A stretch of 64,000 nucleotides of DNA from Actinokineospora enzanensis DSM 44649 (GCF_000374445.1 NZ_KB894434.1:1-64000), one strand, 5' to 3'. Positions 27,117-35,960 are shown, counted from the stretch's first letter. Notes: generated from the letters alone by a model not told the origin. Numbers and translations are program-made.

Positions 27117-27575
27117 GTGGAACGGATCGCGTTCACCGGGGCGGCGCCGGAGCTGTACAAGCGGCTCATCGGGTTGCATGTGGCGGCGGACAAGGAGGCC
27201 CAGGCGGCTGGGCTCTCGCCGGTGCTGTTGGGGTTGGTGCGGACCCGTGCTTCACAGCTGAACGGCTGCGCGTTCTGTGTCGATATGCATACCGGAGAGC
27301 TGGCTGCCCTGGGGGAACCGATTCGTCGCGTGCACGCTCTGGCCGTCTGGGAGGAGAGCGGGTTCTTCTCCGAGCGGGAGGAGGCGGCGTTGGAGCTCAC
27401 CGAGGCCATGACGTTGCTGGCGGAGAGTCGGGTGCCGGATGAGATTTATGAGAGGGCTGCCGAGGAGTTCTCGGCGGAAGAGTTGACGCAGCTGGTGTGG
27501 GCGATCACGATCATCAACTCGTTCAACCGCCTCTCGGTGACCTCCCGAACCGCTCCACCATCGCTGGATGCCTGA
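27117..27575 (+). CDS. AhpD-like carboxymuconolactone decarboxylase-family protein
   Basis: A 152-residue helical protein of the CMD/AhpD family. The redox/proton-relay motif is complete: Cys51-x-x-Cys54 and His58 in GCAFCVDMHTGE. Members with this CxxC are thiol-peroxidase partners (AhpD type) or alkylhydroperoxidases and act in oxidative defence. The GTG at 27117 follows an AGGAG site that overlaps the ligase stop, so it is probably the last gene of the rightward operon. Codon bias is slightly less strict than in its neighbours. It may protect against peroxide from the flavoenzymes, or be a passenger gene. Confidence 0.87.
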   Translation: MERIAFTGAAPELYKRLIGLHVAADKEAQAAGLSPVLLGLVRTRASQLNGCAFCVDMHTGELAALGEPIRRVHALAVWEESGFFSEREEAALELTEAMTLLAESRVPDEIYERAAEEFSAEELTQLVWAITIINSFNRLSVTSRTAPPSLDA

Positions 27576-27886
27576 CTCCTCGCGTACTACGCCCTTGTTT
27601 TTCGGGGCAACGGTTCCACCGTGGTGTTCGGCTGGTGCCGCGAGACCACCTCGGCCACCTCGGCACCTCGGCGACCGGCCTGCGCGGCATCTGGGGGCCG
27701 CTACGGGGTCGCCGTGCTGCGGGCCTCGCCGATGGCTATTCGGGCAACAGGATTGGAGAATGGATCGGAAAACGAGCCGCGGGCACATATGTGCCAATCC
27801 ATTAAATAGAACTGGTTGGATCACTACGCGTCACTGATGCGGGCGTGCCTATTTCTCGCCAAAACGGCTTGTGGGAGAATCTCGGC
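27576..27886. other. Intergenic region, no gene supported
   Basis: 311 bases with lower GC than the flanks near 27740-27840 and ORFs in several frames that lack codon bias. No convincing hairpin terminator was found. The AT-rich part just before 27887 may hold the promoter of the small-gene group. Confidence 0.5.
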
Positions 27887-28126
27887 GTGAAGATCAAAGA
27901 GCTGACCGACCACCTCGTTCGAGAGTTGACCGCTCTCGATCATGACGAGTTCGTGTCGGTCGCGGACGTGAGCAAGGGGCCGGGGTCGGAGAGCGAGCCG
28001 TACAACCACGTGCTGGTGACCGTGGAGCACGCCAACGGTGCGCGGTCCGCGATTCAGGTCATGCAGGTGACCGGACCGGGGATCGCTCCCGCTGGTGAGT
28101 ACCGCATCCCCGCGAACGGGTGGTGA
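27887..28126 (+). CDS. Small hypothetical protein, 79 aa
   Basis: A 79-residue soluble protein of unknown function, mixed alpha/beta, with VKIKELTDHLVRELTALDHDEFVSV and NHVLVTVEHANGARSAIQVMQV. GTG 27887 is preferred because a GGGAGA site lies 8 bases upstream; an earlier ATG at 27845 lacks a site. It is followed after 3 bases by the next small gene, and the two look like an operon. No toxin or antitoxin motif is recognised. Confidence 0.6.
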   Translation: MKIKELTDHLVRELTALDHDEFVSVADVSKGPGSESEPYNHVLVTVEHANGARSAIQVMQVTGPGIAPAGEYRIPANGW

Positions 28127-28129
28127 CCT

Positions 28130-28348
28130 GTGCGAAACGAGCGCGTGCGCGAGCTGGTGGCCGAGCTGGTGGGGAGGCACCCCGGGGTGGAGTCGGTGAA
28201 GACGGTGGATCTCGGCAACAAGGGCCGGGTTCAACGAGTCACCTGCACTGACGGCGTGGTCATCGACCTCATGATCACCAACACCTCGCCTCCCGGGGGT
28301 GACAACCACAACGAGGAGGAGAAGATCGTGACCAAGCAAAGGGGGTGA
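28130..28348 (+). CDS. Small hypothetical protein, 72 aa
   Basis: A 72-residue protein with an N-terminal helix (VRELVAELVGRHPGVESVKTVDLG) and a polar, acidic C-terminus (NHNEEEKIVTKQRG). It starts with GTG 28130, 3 bases after the previous stop. Like its neighbour it combines a helix and a strand region with no known motif. Co-transcription with 27887-28126 and 28356-28481 is likely from the spacing. Confidence 0.55.
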   Translation: MRNERVRELVAELVGRHPGVESVKTVDLGNKGRVQRVTCTDGVVIDLMITNTSPPGGDNHNEEEKIVTKQRG

Positions 28349-28355
28349 GGACACG

Positions 28356-28481
28356 ATGGCTGGTGGTGGCATGTGCCCGATCTGCGGACAGCGGGCGGCA
28401 GCGAACTCGGGCGACGAGATCAAGAAGCACCGGGATCTGAGCGGTGCGGCCTGCTCGGGCGAGGGCATGACGGCGAACTGA
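28356..28481 (+). CDS. Tiny putative zinc-binding protein, 41 aa
   Basis: A 41-residue protein preceded by a GGGGGTGAGG ribosome site 4 bases or more upstream of the ATG. It contains Cys7, Cys10, His25 and Cys33 (C-x2-C-x14-H-x7-C, first pair in MCPICGQ), which could hold one zinc ion. Third gene of a tight three-gene group and followed by a strong hairpin terminator. I do not know a named family for it. Confidence 0.6.
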   Translation: MAGGGMCPICGQRAAANSGDEIKKHRDLSGAACSGEGMTAN

Positions 28482-28532
28482 CGCGATGAGCGCTGAACGC
28501 TCTGCCCGGATTGCGCTCGGTACACCGAAATG

Positions 28533-28579
28533 CACGGATGGCCCCTTCGCTGTGGTGTGCGGCGAAGGGGCCATCCGTG
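28533..28579 (+). terminator. Strong hairpin terminator of the small-gene operon
   Basis: An 18-base perfect stem (CACGGATGGCCCCTTCGC at 28533-28550 with its complement at 28562-28579) and an 11-base loop, 51 bases after the last small gene. No T tract follows. Its perfect pairing accounts for the ORFs drawn through it in several frames. Confidence 0.8.
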
Positions 28580-28775
28580 TTGGTGCTCAAAGCAAGTGCA
28601 GCAGTGGTATGGCGTGCTCGACGCGGAGGGAGCGGGCGCGGACCGCTGTGCTGGTCTCGGGTACGTCATCGCACCCAACGACAACAGCCATGGGGATCTG
28701 CTCATGGATCCGGCTCATCTGCGGCAGGCCGTCGAGGCGTATCGGCGGCTGTGGTCGACGGCGGTGCCCTTGTGA
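28580..28775 (+). other. Possible gene remnant after the terminator
   Basis: In the frame ending at 28775 the codons give a coherent stretch (about 55 residues, ending PAHLRQAVEAYRRLWSTAVPL) that looks like the C-terminus of a real protein, but no start or upstream part is available because the terminator hairpin interrupts it. It may be a decayed 3' fragment. I cannot name the family. Confidence 0.35.
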
Positions 28776-28784
28776 AGCCGGTTG

Positions 28785-29429
28785 TCATACCCCGGCGGTA
28801 AGGCGGGACAGGCGTTTGCGGACCTTGCGCCCGGCGTCCTCGGGGAGGAGGTCGACCACCGGTCGCAGGCGGGCCAGGAGGTCGGGTGTGGTGGTGAGGG
28901 CGCGCAGGGCGGTGCCGAGGTCGATGTCGTGGTCGGGGCGGTGGATGACGGTGATCGGGTCGCCCGCGGTGACCTCGCCCGCTTGTAGTACGCGGAGGTA
29001 GGCGCCAGGCCAGCCGCGGGCCAGGAAGCGGTGGATGAGGTCGGGAACGTCCCAGAAGCCCGCGAACACCCGGCACGGGGTGCGTGGTCCGCGGACCTCG
29101 AAGACGGCGGTGCCGATCGCCCAGTGTTCGCCGATGCGGGCGCCGGTGATGTCGAGTCCCGAGGTGGTCAGGTTTTCGCCGAAGGAGCCGGGGGAGACCG
29201 GGCGGCCCAGCTCGGTCGACCACCAGCGCTGGTCCTCCTCGGCGTAGGCGTAGGCCGCCCGGTCCACGCCGCCGTGGTGCTTGGTGTCGCAGATGGTGTC
29301 CCCGGCGAGACCGGCTTCGGTCGCCTGGACGGGGCCCGTGACGGGGCGTTTGTCGATTCCGGTGCGGCCCACGCGGCCTGCCCACGCGTCGGTGCGGACG
29401 GTGGCGATGTTGACTGACAGGAGTTGCAC
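28785..29429 (-). CDS. MOSC domain protein (YiiM-like)
   Basis: A 214-residue protein with a MOSC beta-barrel, the sulfur-carrier domain found at the C-terminus of molybdenum cofactor sulfurases and in YiiM-type hydroxylaminopurine reductases. Family marks are GIDKRPVTGPV, GLAGDTICDTKHHGGVDRAAYAYAEED, GSFGENLTTSGLD and the cysteine in GPRTPCRVFAGF, the usual persulfide/ligand cysteine. Stand-alone MOSC proteins may bind molybdenum cofactor and reduce N-hydroxylated bases. It starts with ATG at 29429. No molybdenum-cofactor gene lies nearby. Confidence 0.87.
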   Translation of the reverse strand: MQLLSVNIATVRTDAWAGRVGRTGIDKRPVTGPVQATEAGLAGDTICDTKHHGGVDRAAYAYAEEDQRWWSTELGRPVSPGSFGENLTTSGLDITGARIGEHWAIGTAVFEVRGPRTPCRVFAGFWDVPDLIHRFLARGWPGAYLRVLQAGEVTAGDPITVIHRPDHDIDLGTALRALTTTPDLLARLRPVVDLLPEDAGRKVRKRLSRLTAGV

Positions 29430-29680
29430 AGCGCGCCTTTGCCGTGGTGTGGTCGGATCCGAAGACGGCGTGCGGCTTCCCGGTGCCGGGCCGGTCGGCC
29501 CGGGTGGTGGACGGGGTGCCGCTCAGCCGGTTCGTCGTCGGGCTTCGGCGCGCGCGGTGCGGTGGGCCCATGGGCCAGGCGTCATGCCACGGCGAGGAGC
29601 CACGACGGTTACCACGCTTTCCAGAGTGTCACGGAGAGCGACAACATAGCGTATTCGCCTGCCGCCCCGCACGCCGGCTT

Positions 29681-31372
29681 CTAGCGGTTGTTGCAGAGTT
29701 CCAGTGGGGCGCGGTCCGGCGTGATGCAGGGCAGGTACCCCGCGTCCTTCAAGTGCAGCAACGCCTTGGGGTTGGTGTGCAGGTACGTGACGAACGAGCC
29801 CAGCAACCCGTCCTTCCCCGCCTCCCCCTTCGTGTACAGGTACTCGACCGTCCAAAACGGATAGTCCGACGCCACCCCGCCCCCGGTGTCGAACGTCTTG
29901 CCGTTCAAGCTCACCGCGTTCAGCGCGTTGCTCTTCCGGGCCTCGGTCACCGAGGGCGCGTCCGCGTACCCGATGGCCCCCGGGATGCTGCTGATCTTGG
30001 CCACGACCTCGGAGTTGGAGTCCCGCTCGCACCGAATGGTCCGCGCAGCAGGGTTCCGATCCTTGGTCAGGCACTCGTTGGACGAGAGCCCGTCCTCCCC
30101 GGTCCCCAGCACCCGTTTCTCGAACAGCTCCCGGGTTCCGGACTCCTGTCCCCGCCCCACGATCCGGATCGGCAGTGAGTCCCCGCCGCGAATCTGTTGC
30201 CAGTCCTGGTAGCGGCCGTCGTAGATTTTCTGCAGGGCGTCCGTGGAGATCGAGTCCACCCCCACCGAGGAATTGACCACCACGTGGTAGACCACGATCG
30301 CCAATTGCTCCGCGTGCAATCCGTTCGCGTCGCCGCCCTGCCGTCCGTCCGACAGGGCTGCCAATGACTCCGCCTTGTCCCCGGGCAGCGCGGCCACGGC
30401 CCGAACCCCGTCGATGCTCCCGGTCGGCACCGGAATGATCCGGGCCCCCGAGCAGGCCGCCATGTAGTCGTCCGCGATGGAGCGCATCGTCGGCATGAAC
30501 ACGCTGGAGCCCTTGAGATCCAACGTCCCGGACGCGCAGGCGACCGACGAATCCGTTGGCGGGGAGGCGAAGACCAGGCCGATGACCAGGAACGTGGTCA
30601 GCGTCAACGCGAGCGCGCCCGTCAGTCGGGTCAGGGTGAAGCGCCGCTGGCTCTTCTCGTCCTTGATGATCCCGTTGTCGCCCAGCTTCCCCGTGGCGAC
30701 GATCTCCTTGCTGGTCTCGCCCGTCGGGTTGTCCGCCGGTTCCTCCAGCACCACCACCAGCTTGAACTTCTGGTTGCGGCGCAGCGCCAGTGACTCAAGC
30801 CGGACGCCGTGCCAGCGGGGTTCGGCCTCCGGTTCCCTGGCGGCCGGGGGCTGGCCGCCGATCCAGCGGATCATGCGCTGGGAGAGCTTCTCCCGGACGA
30901 CGCCCAGGTTGTCGCGGTCTTCCGGTTGTTCCGTCGCGTCCTCGTGGCGGAAGAAGCGGAGACCGGACCGGAGCTTCTCCCGGATCTCGTCCGAACCCGC
31001 CTCGGAGATGCGCGCGTTCCAGACGACGCGTTTGCCGAAGGTGAAGGTCAGCGGCTTGTCGAAGTCGTCGGGGGCGATGTCGTAGCCGCCGGTGTTGCGG
31101 ATGCGGATGACCACGATGCTCATCCGGTCCAGCAGGCGGCTGACCGAGCTCAGCTGGCCGAGGCGCCGGGCCGGGTCGTCGTCGAGGAGCTTCTCCGGGC
31201 CGAGGCCGATCTTGGAGTTGTAGTGCACCCGGTAGCTGATCCGTTTGCGGCGGATCAGGAAGCGGTCCACGAACGGGGTCGCGATCAGCAGCACGATGCC
31301 CAGCACCAGGTTCCCGGCGCCGAGGAAGTCCAGGATCGCCCGCAGAGCATCCCGAATCGCGGTCACGCGCAC
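29681..31372 (-). CDS. Membrane-anchored PstS-like substrate-binding protein
   Basis: A 563-residue protein in three parts. An N-terminal transmembrane helix (about 14-36) and a soluble region (to about 245) without a recognised domain are followed by a second transmembrane helix (about 247-270, ALTLTTFLVIGLVFA). The C-terminal half (about 280-563) is a PstS-type phosphate-binding domain with SSVFMPTMRSIADDYMAACSGARIIPVPTGS and GRGQESGTRELFE, the latter matching the phosphate-binding SGT motif. Usual PstS proteins are lipoproteins of about 370 residues encoded with pstCAB; none of those genes are here. It may sense rather than import phosphate or a related ligand. The start is GTG 31372. Confidence 0.8.
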   Translation of the reverse strand: MRVTAIRDALRAILDFLGAGNLVLGIVLLIATPFVDRFLIRRKRISYRVHYNSKIGLGPEKLLDDDPARRLGQLSSVSRLLDRMSIVVIRIRNTGGYDIAPDDFDKPLTFTFGKRVVWNARISEAGSDEIREKLRSGLRFFRHEDATEQPEDRDNLGVVREKLSQRMIRWIGGQPPAAREPEAEPRWHGVRLESLALRRNQKFKLVVVLEEPADNPTGETSKEIVATGKLGDNGIIKDEKSQRRFTLTRLTGALALTLTTFLVIGLVFASPPTDSSVACASGTLDLKGSSVFMPTMRSIADDYMAACSGARIIPVPTGSIDGVRAVAALPGDKAESLAALSDGRQGGDANGLHAEQLAIVVYHVVVNSSVGVDSISTDALQKIYDGRYQDWQQIRGGDSLPIRIVGRGQESGTRELFEKRVLGTGEDGLSSNECLTKDRNPAARTIRCERDSNSEVVAKISSIPGAIGYADAPSVTEARKSNALNAVSLNGKTFDTGGGVASDYPFWTVEYLYTKGEAGKDGLLGSFVTYLHTNPKALLHLKDAGYLPCITPDRAPLELCNNR

Positions 31373-31497
31373 CCCTCCAGCAGTCTGCTCAGGCCGCCAG
31401 ATTATGAGTGTCAGGATGCCCCGCGGGCGGATTTCGGACAGTCGTTCATAGCCGGTTCAGCTATCCGTGGCCGAACCGGTTCCGAACGTAGCCGCCG

Positions 31498-32079
31498 TTA
31501 CGACTTACGGCCGCTCCGCCGTCCGCGCATCAGCACCAGGACCACCACGATGACCACGACCACCAGGATGCCCACGATCCACACCCACGATGGCACGCCC
31601 TTCGACTGCTGGGCGTCCGCGGTGGGCTGCTGGGCCGGGGCGTTGTCGCCCTGGGTGGCCTGGGAGGTGGGGGCCGGGGCCTCGGTTGTGGTGGTCGGGG
31701 CGGCCGCGCCCGCGACCGACATGGTGAAGTTGACGACGCCGCCGGTGATGTCGCCGTCGCCCGCGACCACCCGGTACTCCAGGTGGTAGGGGCCTGCCGG
31801 GCCGACCGGCTGGACCGGGATGGTCACCACGGCGCCCTCCACCTTCGGGGCGCCCAGCTGCCAGCGCTCGCCGCCCGCGCCGGTGACCGCGAAGTCCTCC
31901 GGCTTGGTGGTGACGTCCTCGCTGAACGTCAGCGTGATCACCTTGGGCAGCTCGGCGAGCGTGGCGCCCTCGGCGGGGGTGCTGGACTTCAGCTCCGAGT
32001 GGGCGTACGCGGGCAGGGCCGTGCCCAGCACGGCGGCGCCCGCCACGAGCAGGGTGGCGGCGAGACGGCGGAGGGACAT
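31498..32079 (-). CDS. CopC-domain protein with C-terminal membrane anchor
   Basis: A 193-residue exported protein. A signal peptide ends at AYA, giving mature HSELKSSTPAEGATL with the N-terminal His that begins copper-binding CopC domains. The seven-stranded CopC fold follows (to about 125), then a Thr/Pro/Gln-rich linker and a C-terminal membrane helix with basic tail (WVWIVGILVVVVIVVVLVL...GRRSGRKS). It probably binds copper outside the membrane. No CopD or copper ATPase neighbour is present. ATG at 32079 is used because the longer form would start at a TTG without support. Confidence 0.87.
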   Translation of the reverse strand: MSLRRLAATLLVAGAAVLGTALPAYAHSELKSSTPAEGATLAELPKVITLTFSEDVTTKPEDFAVTGAGGERWQLGAPKVEGAVVTIPVQPVGPAGPYHLEYRVVAGDGDITGGVVNFTMSVAGAAAPTTTTEAPAPTSQATQGDNAPAQQPTADAQQSKGVPSWVWIVGILVVVVIVVVLVLMRGRRSGRKS

Positions 32080-32215
32080 CGCAGGGGGGACCTTTCTCGG
32101 CAACGCTGGGGACGCGGGGCATGGCGCGGTCGGGACAAACCGCGCTGTGTGCCCACGGACGGGCAGCGTAACCGAGCGGCATGGGGATGCCGTGAGGTAA
32201 CCAGGGCGAATAGCG

Positions 32216-33496
32216 TCAGCCGGGGTGGACCGGAATCCGCTCGACGCCGTAGACGATCGAGGTCTGGCGGTATTCCAGCGACTGCTCCGGCACCGCCAGG
32301 CGCAGCCCCGGGAAACGACGGACCAGCGCCGGGTAGGCGGCGCGCAGCTCCATTCTGGCCAGTTCCGCGCCGATGCAGCGGTGCGCGCCGTACCCGAACG
32401 CCATGTGCTGGGTGGGCGGGCGCACCGGGTCGAACCGGTCGATGTCCGCGCCGAGCACCGGGTCCCGGTCGGCCGCGCTGAGCGAGCAGACCACCAGGTC
32501 GCCCGCGCCGATCCGGACGCCCGCGACCTCCAGGTCGTGTCGGGCGAAGCGCGGGAAGGCCATCTGGACCACGGTCAGGTAGCGCAGCAGCTCCTCGACG
32601 AACGGGCCGATCGCGGCGTCGTCGTCGCGCACCAGGGTGGCCGAGCGCTCGTCCCGCAGCAGGATGAGCGCGCCGAGCGCGAGCATGCTGGCGGTGGTCT
32701 CGAAGCCGCCGGTCAGGATGCCGTCGGCCAGGCCTGCCAGCTCCAGGTCGTCGATCTCGTCGCCGTGCTCGCGGATGATCATGCCGAGCAGCCCGTCGCC
32801 CGGGTTCTTGCGCTGCTGCTCGACCACGCCGCGCAGGTAGGTCAGCGACTCCGAGATCGCGCCGAGGGACGCGCCCGCGCCGCCGAACAGGTCGAAGCGG
32901 GCCACCGCGAGCCGCTGGAAGTCCTCGCGGTCGGTGTAGGGGACGCCGAGCAGCTCGCAGATGGTGAGCGAGGGGATCGGCAGCGCGAAGTGCTCCACCA
33001 GGTCGACCGGGCCATCGGCGGCGGCCATCCGGTCCAGGCAGCCGGTGACGATCTCGTCGATGCGCGGGGCCAGCCGGGCCAGCCTGCGCATGGTGAACTC
33101 GGGGGTGAGCAGCTTGCGCAGCCGGGTGTGGTCCGGCGGGTCGGCGAAACCGAGACCACCTGGGCTCACCTCCTCGGCGCCGACCAGCGCGCCGAGGTGC
33201 CGGTAGTCGTTGCTGAACGAGGCGGTGTCGGCCAGCACCTGCTTGCTCTCCGTGTAACCGGTGACCAGCCAGAGGTTCACGCCGAACGGCACCGGCAGCT
33301 TGCTGACCGGCGCGGTCTCCCGGATGCGGGTAAGTTCGGGCACCGGGTCCAGCCCGTCGCGACGCAGCGGCACCAGCACCGACTCGGGCAGCAGCGACAG
33401 CGCCCGGGTACCGAACCTGCGCAGCAGGAACCGGGCCAGGCGGGTGCGCGCCAGCCAGGACCCGACGGTCCCGCCGACGGTCCGAATGAGACCCAT
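32216..33496 (-). CDS. Cytochrome P450
   Basis: A 426-residue bacterial soluble-type P450 with an N-terminal basic and hydrophobic stretch. The heme-thiolate loop FGYGAHRCIGAELARMEL carries the cysteine ligand; the I-helix motif is GGFETT (in place of AGxDT) and the K-helix ExxR is EELLR. LGFADPPDHTRLRKLLTPEFTMRRL is the typical C-helix block. It needs ferredoxin and a reductase, neither of which is adjacent. The substrate is unknown. The gene is divergent from the secreted fibronectin-III gene and not in an evident operon, so its product may be an isolated tailoring or detoxification enzyme. Confidence 0.93.
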   Translation of the reverse strand: MGLIRTVGGTVGSWLARTRLARFLLRRFGTRALSLLPESVLVPLRRDGLDPVPELTRIRETAPVSKLPVPFGVNLWLVTGYTESKQVLADTASFSNDYRHLGALVGAEEVSPGGLGFADPPDHTRLRKLLTPEFTMRRLARLAPRIDEIVTGCLDRMAAADGPVDLVEHFALPIPSLTICELLGVPYTDREDFQRLAVARFDLFGGAGASLGAISESLTYLRGVVEQQRKNPGDGLLGMIIREHGDEIDDLELAGLADGILTGGFETTASMLALGALILLRDERSATLVRDDDAAIGPFVEELLRYLTVVQMAFPRFARHDLEVAGVRIGAGDLVVCSLSAADRDPVLGADIDRFDPVRPPTQHMAFGYGAHRCIGAELARMELRAAYPALVRRFPGLRLAVPEQSLEYRQTSIVYGVERIPVHPG

Positions 33497-33751
33497 CGCG
33501 ACCTCCCCCGAGACGCTCGTTCGGCGCCGACCCTACCGAAGCCGTCGGGCGGCTCTCAGCGCACTCTCAGCCCGTTGCCTGCCGGGAGACCGAACTCACA
33601 GACATCCGGTTCACCGGTCCGTTTCGGCCGTGCGCGATTATCTGCCTGCCACATATTCGATGGTGGAAATGTCGGCCTGCTTTCGGAGTAGTTTCATTGC
33701 CGGGAAACATCGACGGCTCCTACGATTCCGGCACCCGGATTCCCCAAGTGA

Positions 33752-35098
33752 ATGGACCACCCTGTGCGCTCCAGGAGAATCGTCGCGGCGGCGTTGGCCG
33801 CCATCACCATCACCACCCTGTCCACGGCGACCGCCGGTGCCCAGCCGATGGCCGCCACCGCCGACCGCCAGTGCGGTTCGTCCCCGGTCGGCTCGCTGCG
33901 GCTGGACCTGACCTCCGACATCGAGAACCCCGCCTACCTCAGCCCGGCGCCCGAGGCACGCCGGGTCACCGGTACCGCCACCATCCCCAGCGCGGGCATC
34001 GCCGCTCTCGGCGCCGCGTCCGTGGAAGGCACGGTGACCGTCGACCTGGAGATCAGCGGCACCTTCAGCACGCGTGACTCGATCACCCTCGACCTGGCCC
34101 GCACGCCCGTCATCGCGGGTCAGGACATCGTCGCCAACGTGGTCGGCTACACCGGCACCGGCTACTTCGCCTACCGCGGCGGCACGAACTACGTCGACAT
34201 CGCCAACACGCACGTGACCCTGCGCCCGCGCCGCGCCGACGGCGTGCCGACCCGGCCGCGGCAGCTCACCGCGGACTGCGTGCGCGCCGAGCAGCCGCTG
34301 ACCCGGTGGATGGAGATCCGCACCGAGCAGATCATCGCGGAGATCCTGCCCGCCCCGACCGACCTGCGGGTCACCTCGCTGGGCACGGACAGCCTCGGCC
34401 TGGCCTGGAACCGGTCCACCGGTCTGATGGGCCCGGCCAGTGGTTACGAGGTGCTGCTGGAGGACGTGTCCAACCAGGTCCTGGTGGGCCAGGACAAGCT
34501 GAGCACCACCGTCACCGGTCTACAACCGGACACGATCTACTGGGTGCGGGTCAGGGGCATCCAGTTCGGCGGCGGCAGGCGGAGCAACCCGCTGCACATC
34601 CGTACCGCGGCCACCCAGGCCGACTTCTACTACGACACCGCGGGCTCCGCCCGGATCAACGGCAGCTCGGTGGCGTTGAAGGGCGAGCTGGACACCCATC
34701 TCGACCTGGCCACCGCCACGCACACCTCGAAACTCGCGCTCGCCCCGACCGACGTGCGTGGCCGTAATGGCGCCGCGCACCTGGAGTTCACCGAGGCCGC
34801 GCCCACGACCGGCGCGCTGACCGGCGGCGTGTTCACCGCGACCACGCACCAGACCGTGTCCGTGCCCCGGATCACCGTGTTCGGCCGCGTGATCGACACC
34901 CCGGGTTGCCGCACCAGCAAGCCGGTGGACATCCCGCTGACCTCGGGTGCCGCGTTCGACCCGACCGTGGGCGGCAGCCTCACGGGGACCTTCACGGTGC
35001 CGGACCTGACCGGCTGCGGCCGCTACACGTCGCTGGTCAACAGCCTGCTGGCGGGCCGCGGCAACCGCGCCGAGATCCGCGTCGCGCCCTGGGCGTGA
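33752..35098 (+). CDS. Secreted fibronectin type III domain protein
   Basis: A 448-residue exported protein. A signal peptide (about 1-31, AGAQP) leads to a beta-rich N-terminal domain (about 35-180) with a conserved low-complexity ending, a fibronectin-III domain (about 195-285: DLRVTSLGTDSLGLAWNRS ... YWVRVRGIQFGGGRRSNPL) and a C-terminal beta domain of about 150 residues. Four Cys could form disulfides. ATG at 33752 is used; GTG at 33764 is an equally possible start. I do not recognise catalytic motifs, so an adhesive or carbohydrate-interacting role is inferred from the domain type only. A hairpin terminator follows. Confidence 0.75.
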   Translation: MDHPVRSRRIVAAALAAITITTLSTATAGAQPMAATADRQCGSSPVGSLRLDLTSDIENPAYLSPAPEARRVTGTATIPSAGIAALGAASVEGTVTVDLEISGTFSTRDSITLDLARTPVIAGQDIVANVVGYTGTGYFAYRGGTNYVDIANTHVTLRPRRADGVPTRPRQLTADCVRAEQPLTRWMEIRTEQIIAEILPAPTDLRVTSLGTDSLGLAWNRSTGLMGPASGYEVLLEDVSNQVLVGQDKLSTTVTGLQPDTIYWVRVRGIQFGGGRRSNPLHIRTAATQADFYYDTAGSARINGSSVALKGELDTHLDLATATHTSKLALAPTDVRGRNGAAHLEFTEAAPTTGALTGGVFTATTHQTVSVPRITVFGRVIDTPGCRTSKPVDIPLTSGAAFDPTVGGSLTGTFTVPDLTGCGRYTSLVNSLLAGRGNRAEIRVAPWA

Positions 35099-35104
35099 CC
35101 CGCT

Positions 35105-35133
35105 GACCGGCCCGGGGCCACCCCGGGCCGGTC
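35105..35133 (+). terminator. Hairpin terminator after the FnIII protein gene
   Basis: A perfect 13-base stem (GACCGGCCCGGGG and its complement) with a 3-base loop, 6 bases after the stop codon. Confidence 0.82.
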
Positions 35134-35213
35134 GGTCCTCAGTGGACAGTTGGTGCTCCCGGCCGGGCCCGTGGCACGATCATGGGGAGGGAGACCACGG
35201 GAGGACCCACGAG

Positions 35214-35960
35214 ATGACCACCGACAGCGACCTCTGGCTGCGCCGCTTCACCCCGGCGCCGGAGGCCCCCGCCCGGCTGCTGTGCCTGCCGCACGCGGGC
35301 GGCTCGGCCAGCTACTTCTTCCCGGTGTCCAAGGCACTGGCGCCACGCGTGGACGTGGTGGCCGCGCAGTACCCGGGCAGGCAGGACCGCAGGCTGGAGC
35401 CGTGCGTGCCGACCGTGGCCGGGCTGGCCGACCAGCTCGCCGAGGCGGTCCGGCCGTACCTGGACAAGCCGTTGACCCTGTTCGGGCACAGCATGGGCGC
35501 TTCCGTCGCGTTCGAGCTGGCCCTGCGGTTGCAGGAGCGCGGCACGGACGTGGCCGGAGTGGTCGTGTCCGGCCGCCGTGCCCCGTCCGCGCTGCGTGAC
35601 GAGCAGACCCACCTGCTCGACGACGACGGCCTGCTGGCCGAGATCCACTCGCTGGAGGGCACCGAGTCCGGGCTGCTCGACGACGACGAGATCCTGCGCC
35701 TCGTGCTGCCCGCGATCCGCAACGACTACCGGGCCGCCGAGCTGTACCGGCGCACGGACGGGGCGACGGTGCGCGCGCCTATCCTGGCGCTGCTGGGCGA
35801 CCGCGACCCCAAGGCCACCGAGGCCGAGACCCGCAAGTGGGCCGAGCACACCAGCGGCGGGTTCGACCTGGAGCTCTACCCGGGTGGGCACTTCTACCTG
35901 ACCCAGCACGTGCCCGCGGTGCTGGCGCGGATCGAGAAGCACATCGACGGCGACCACTGA
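35214..35960 (+). CDS. Type II thioesterase (alpha/beta hydrolase)
   Basis: A 248-residue editing thioesterase. Family motifs are LLCLPHAGGSASYF (oxyanion region), AAQYPGRQDR, the nucleophile elbow FGHSMGASVAFELA (Ser in GHSMG), the Asp in LALLGDRDP and the His in GGHFYL. Such enzymes remove wrongly loaded acyl groups from PKS or NRPS carriers. No PKS or NRPS lies in this window, so its partner assembly line would be elsewhere. ATG 35214 has a GGGAGG site upstream; the longer form lacks one. Confidence 0.9.
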   Translation: MTTDSDLWLRRFTPAPEAPARLLCLPHAGGSASYFFPVSKALAPRVDVVAAQYPGRQDRRLEPCVPTVAGLADQLAEAVRPYLDKPLTLFGHSMGASVAFELALRLQERGTDVAGVVVSGRRAPSALRDEQTHLLDDDGLLAEIHSLEGTESGLLDDDEILRLVLPAIRNDYRAAELYRRTDGATVRAPILALLGDRDPKATEAETRKWAEHTSGGFDLELYPGGHFYLTQHVPAVLARIEKHIDGDH

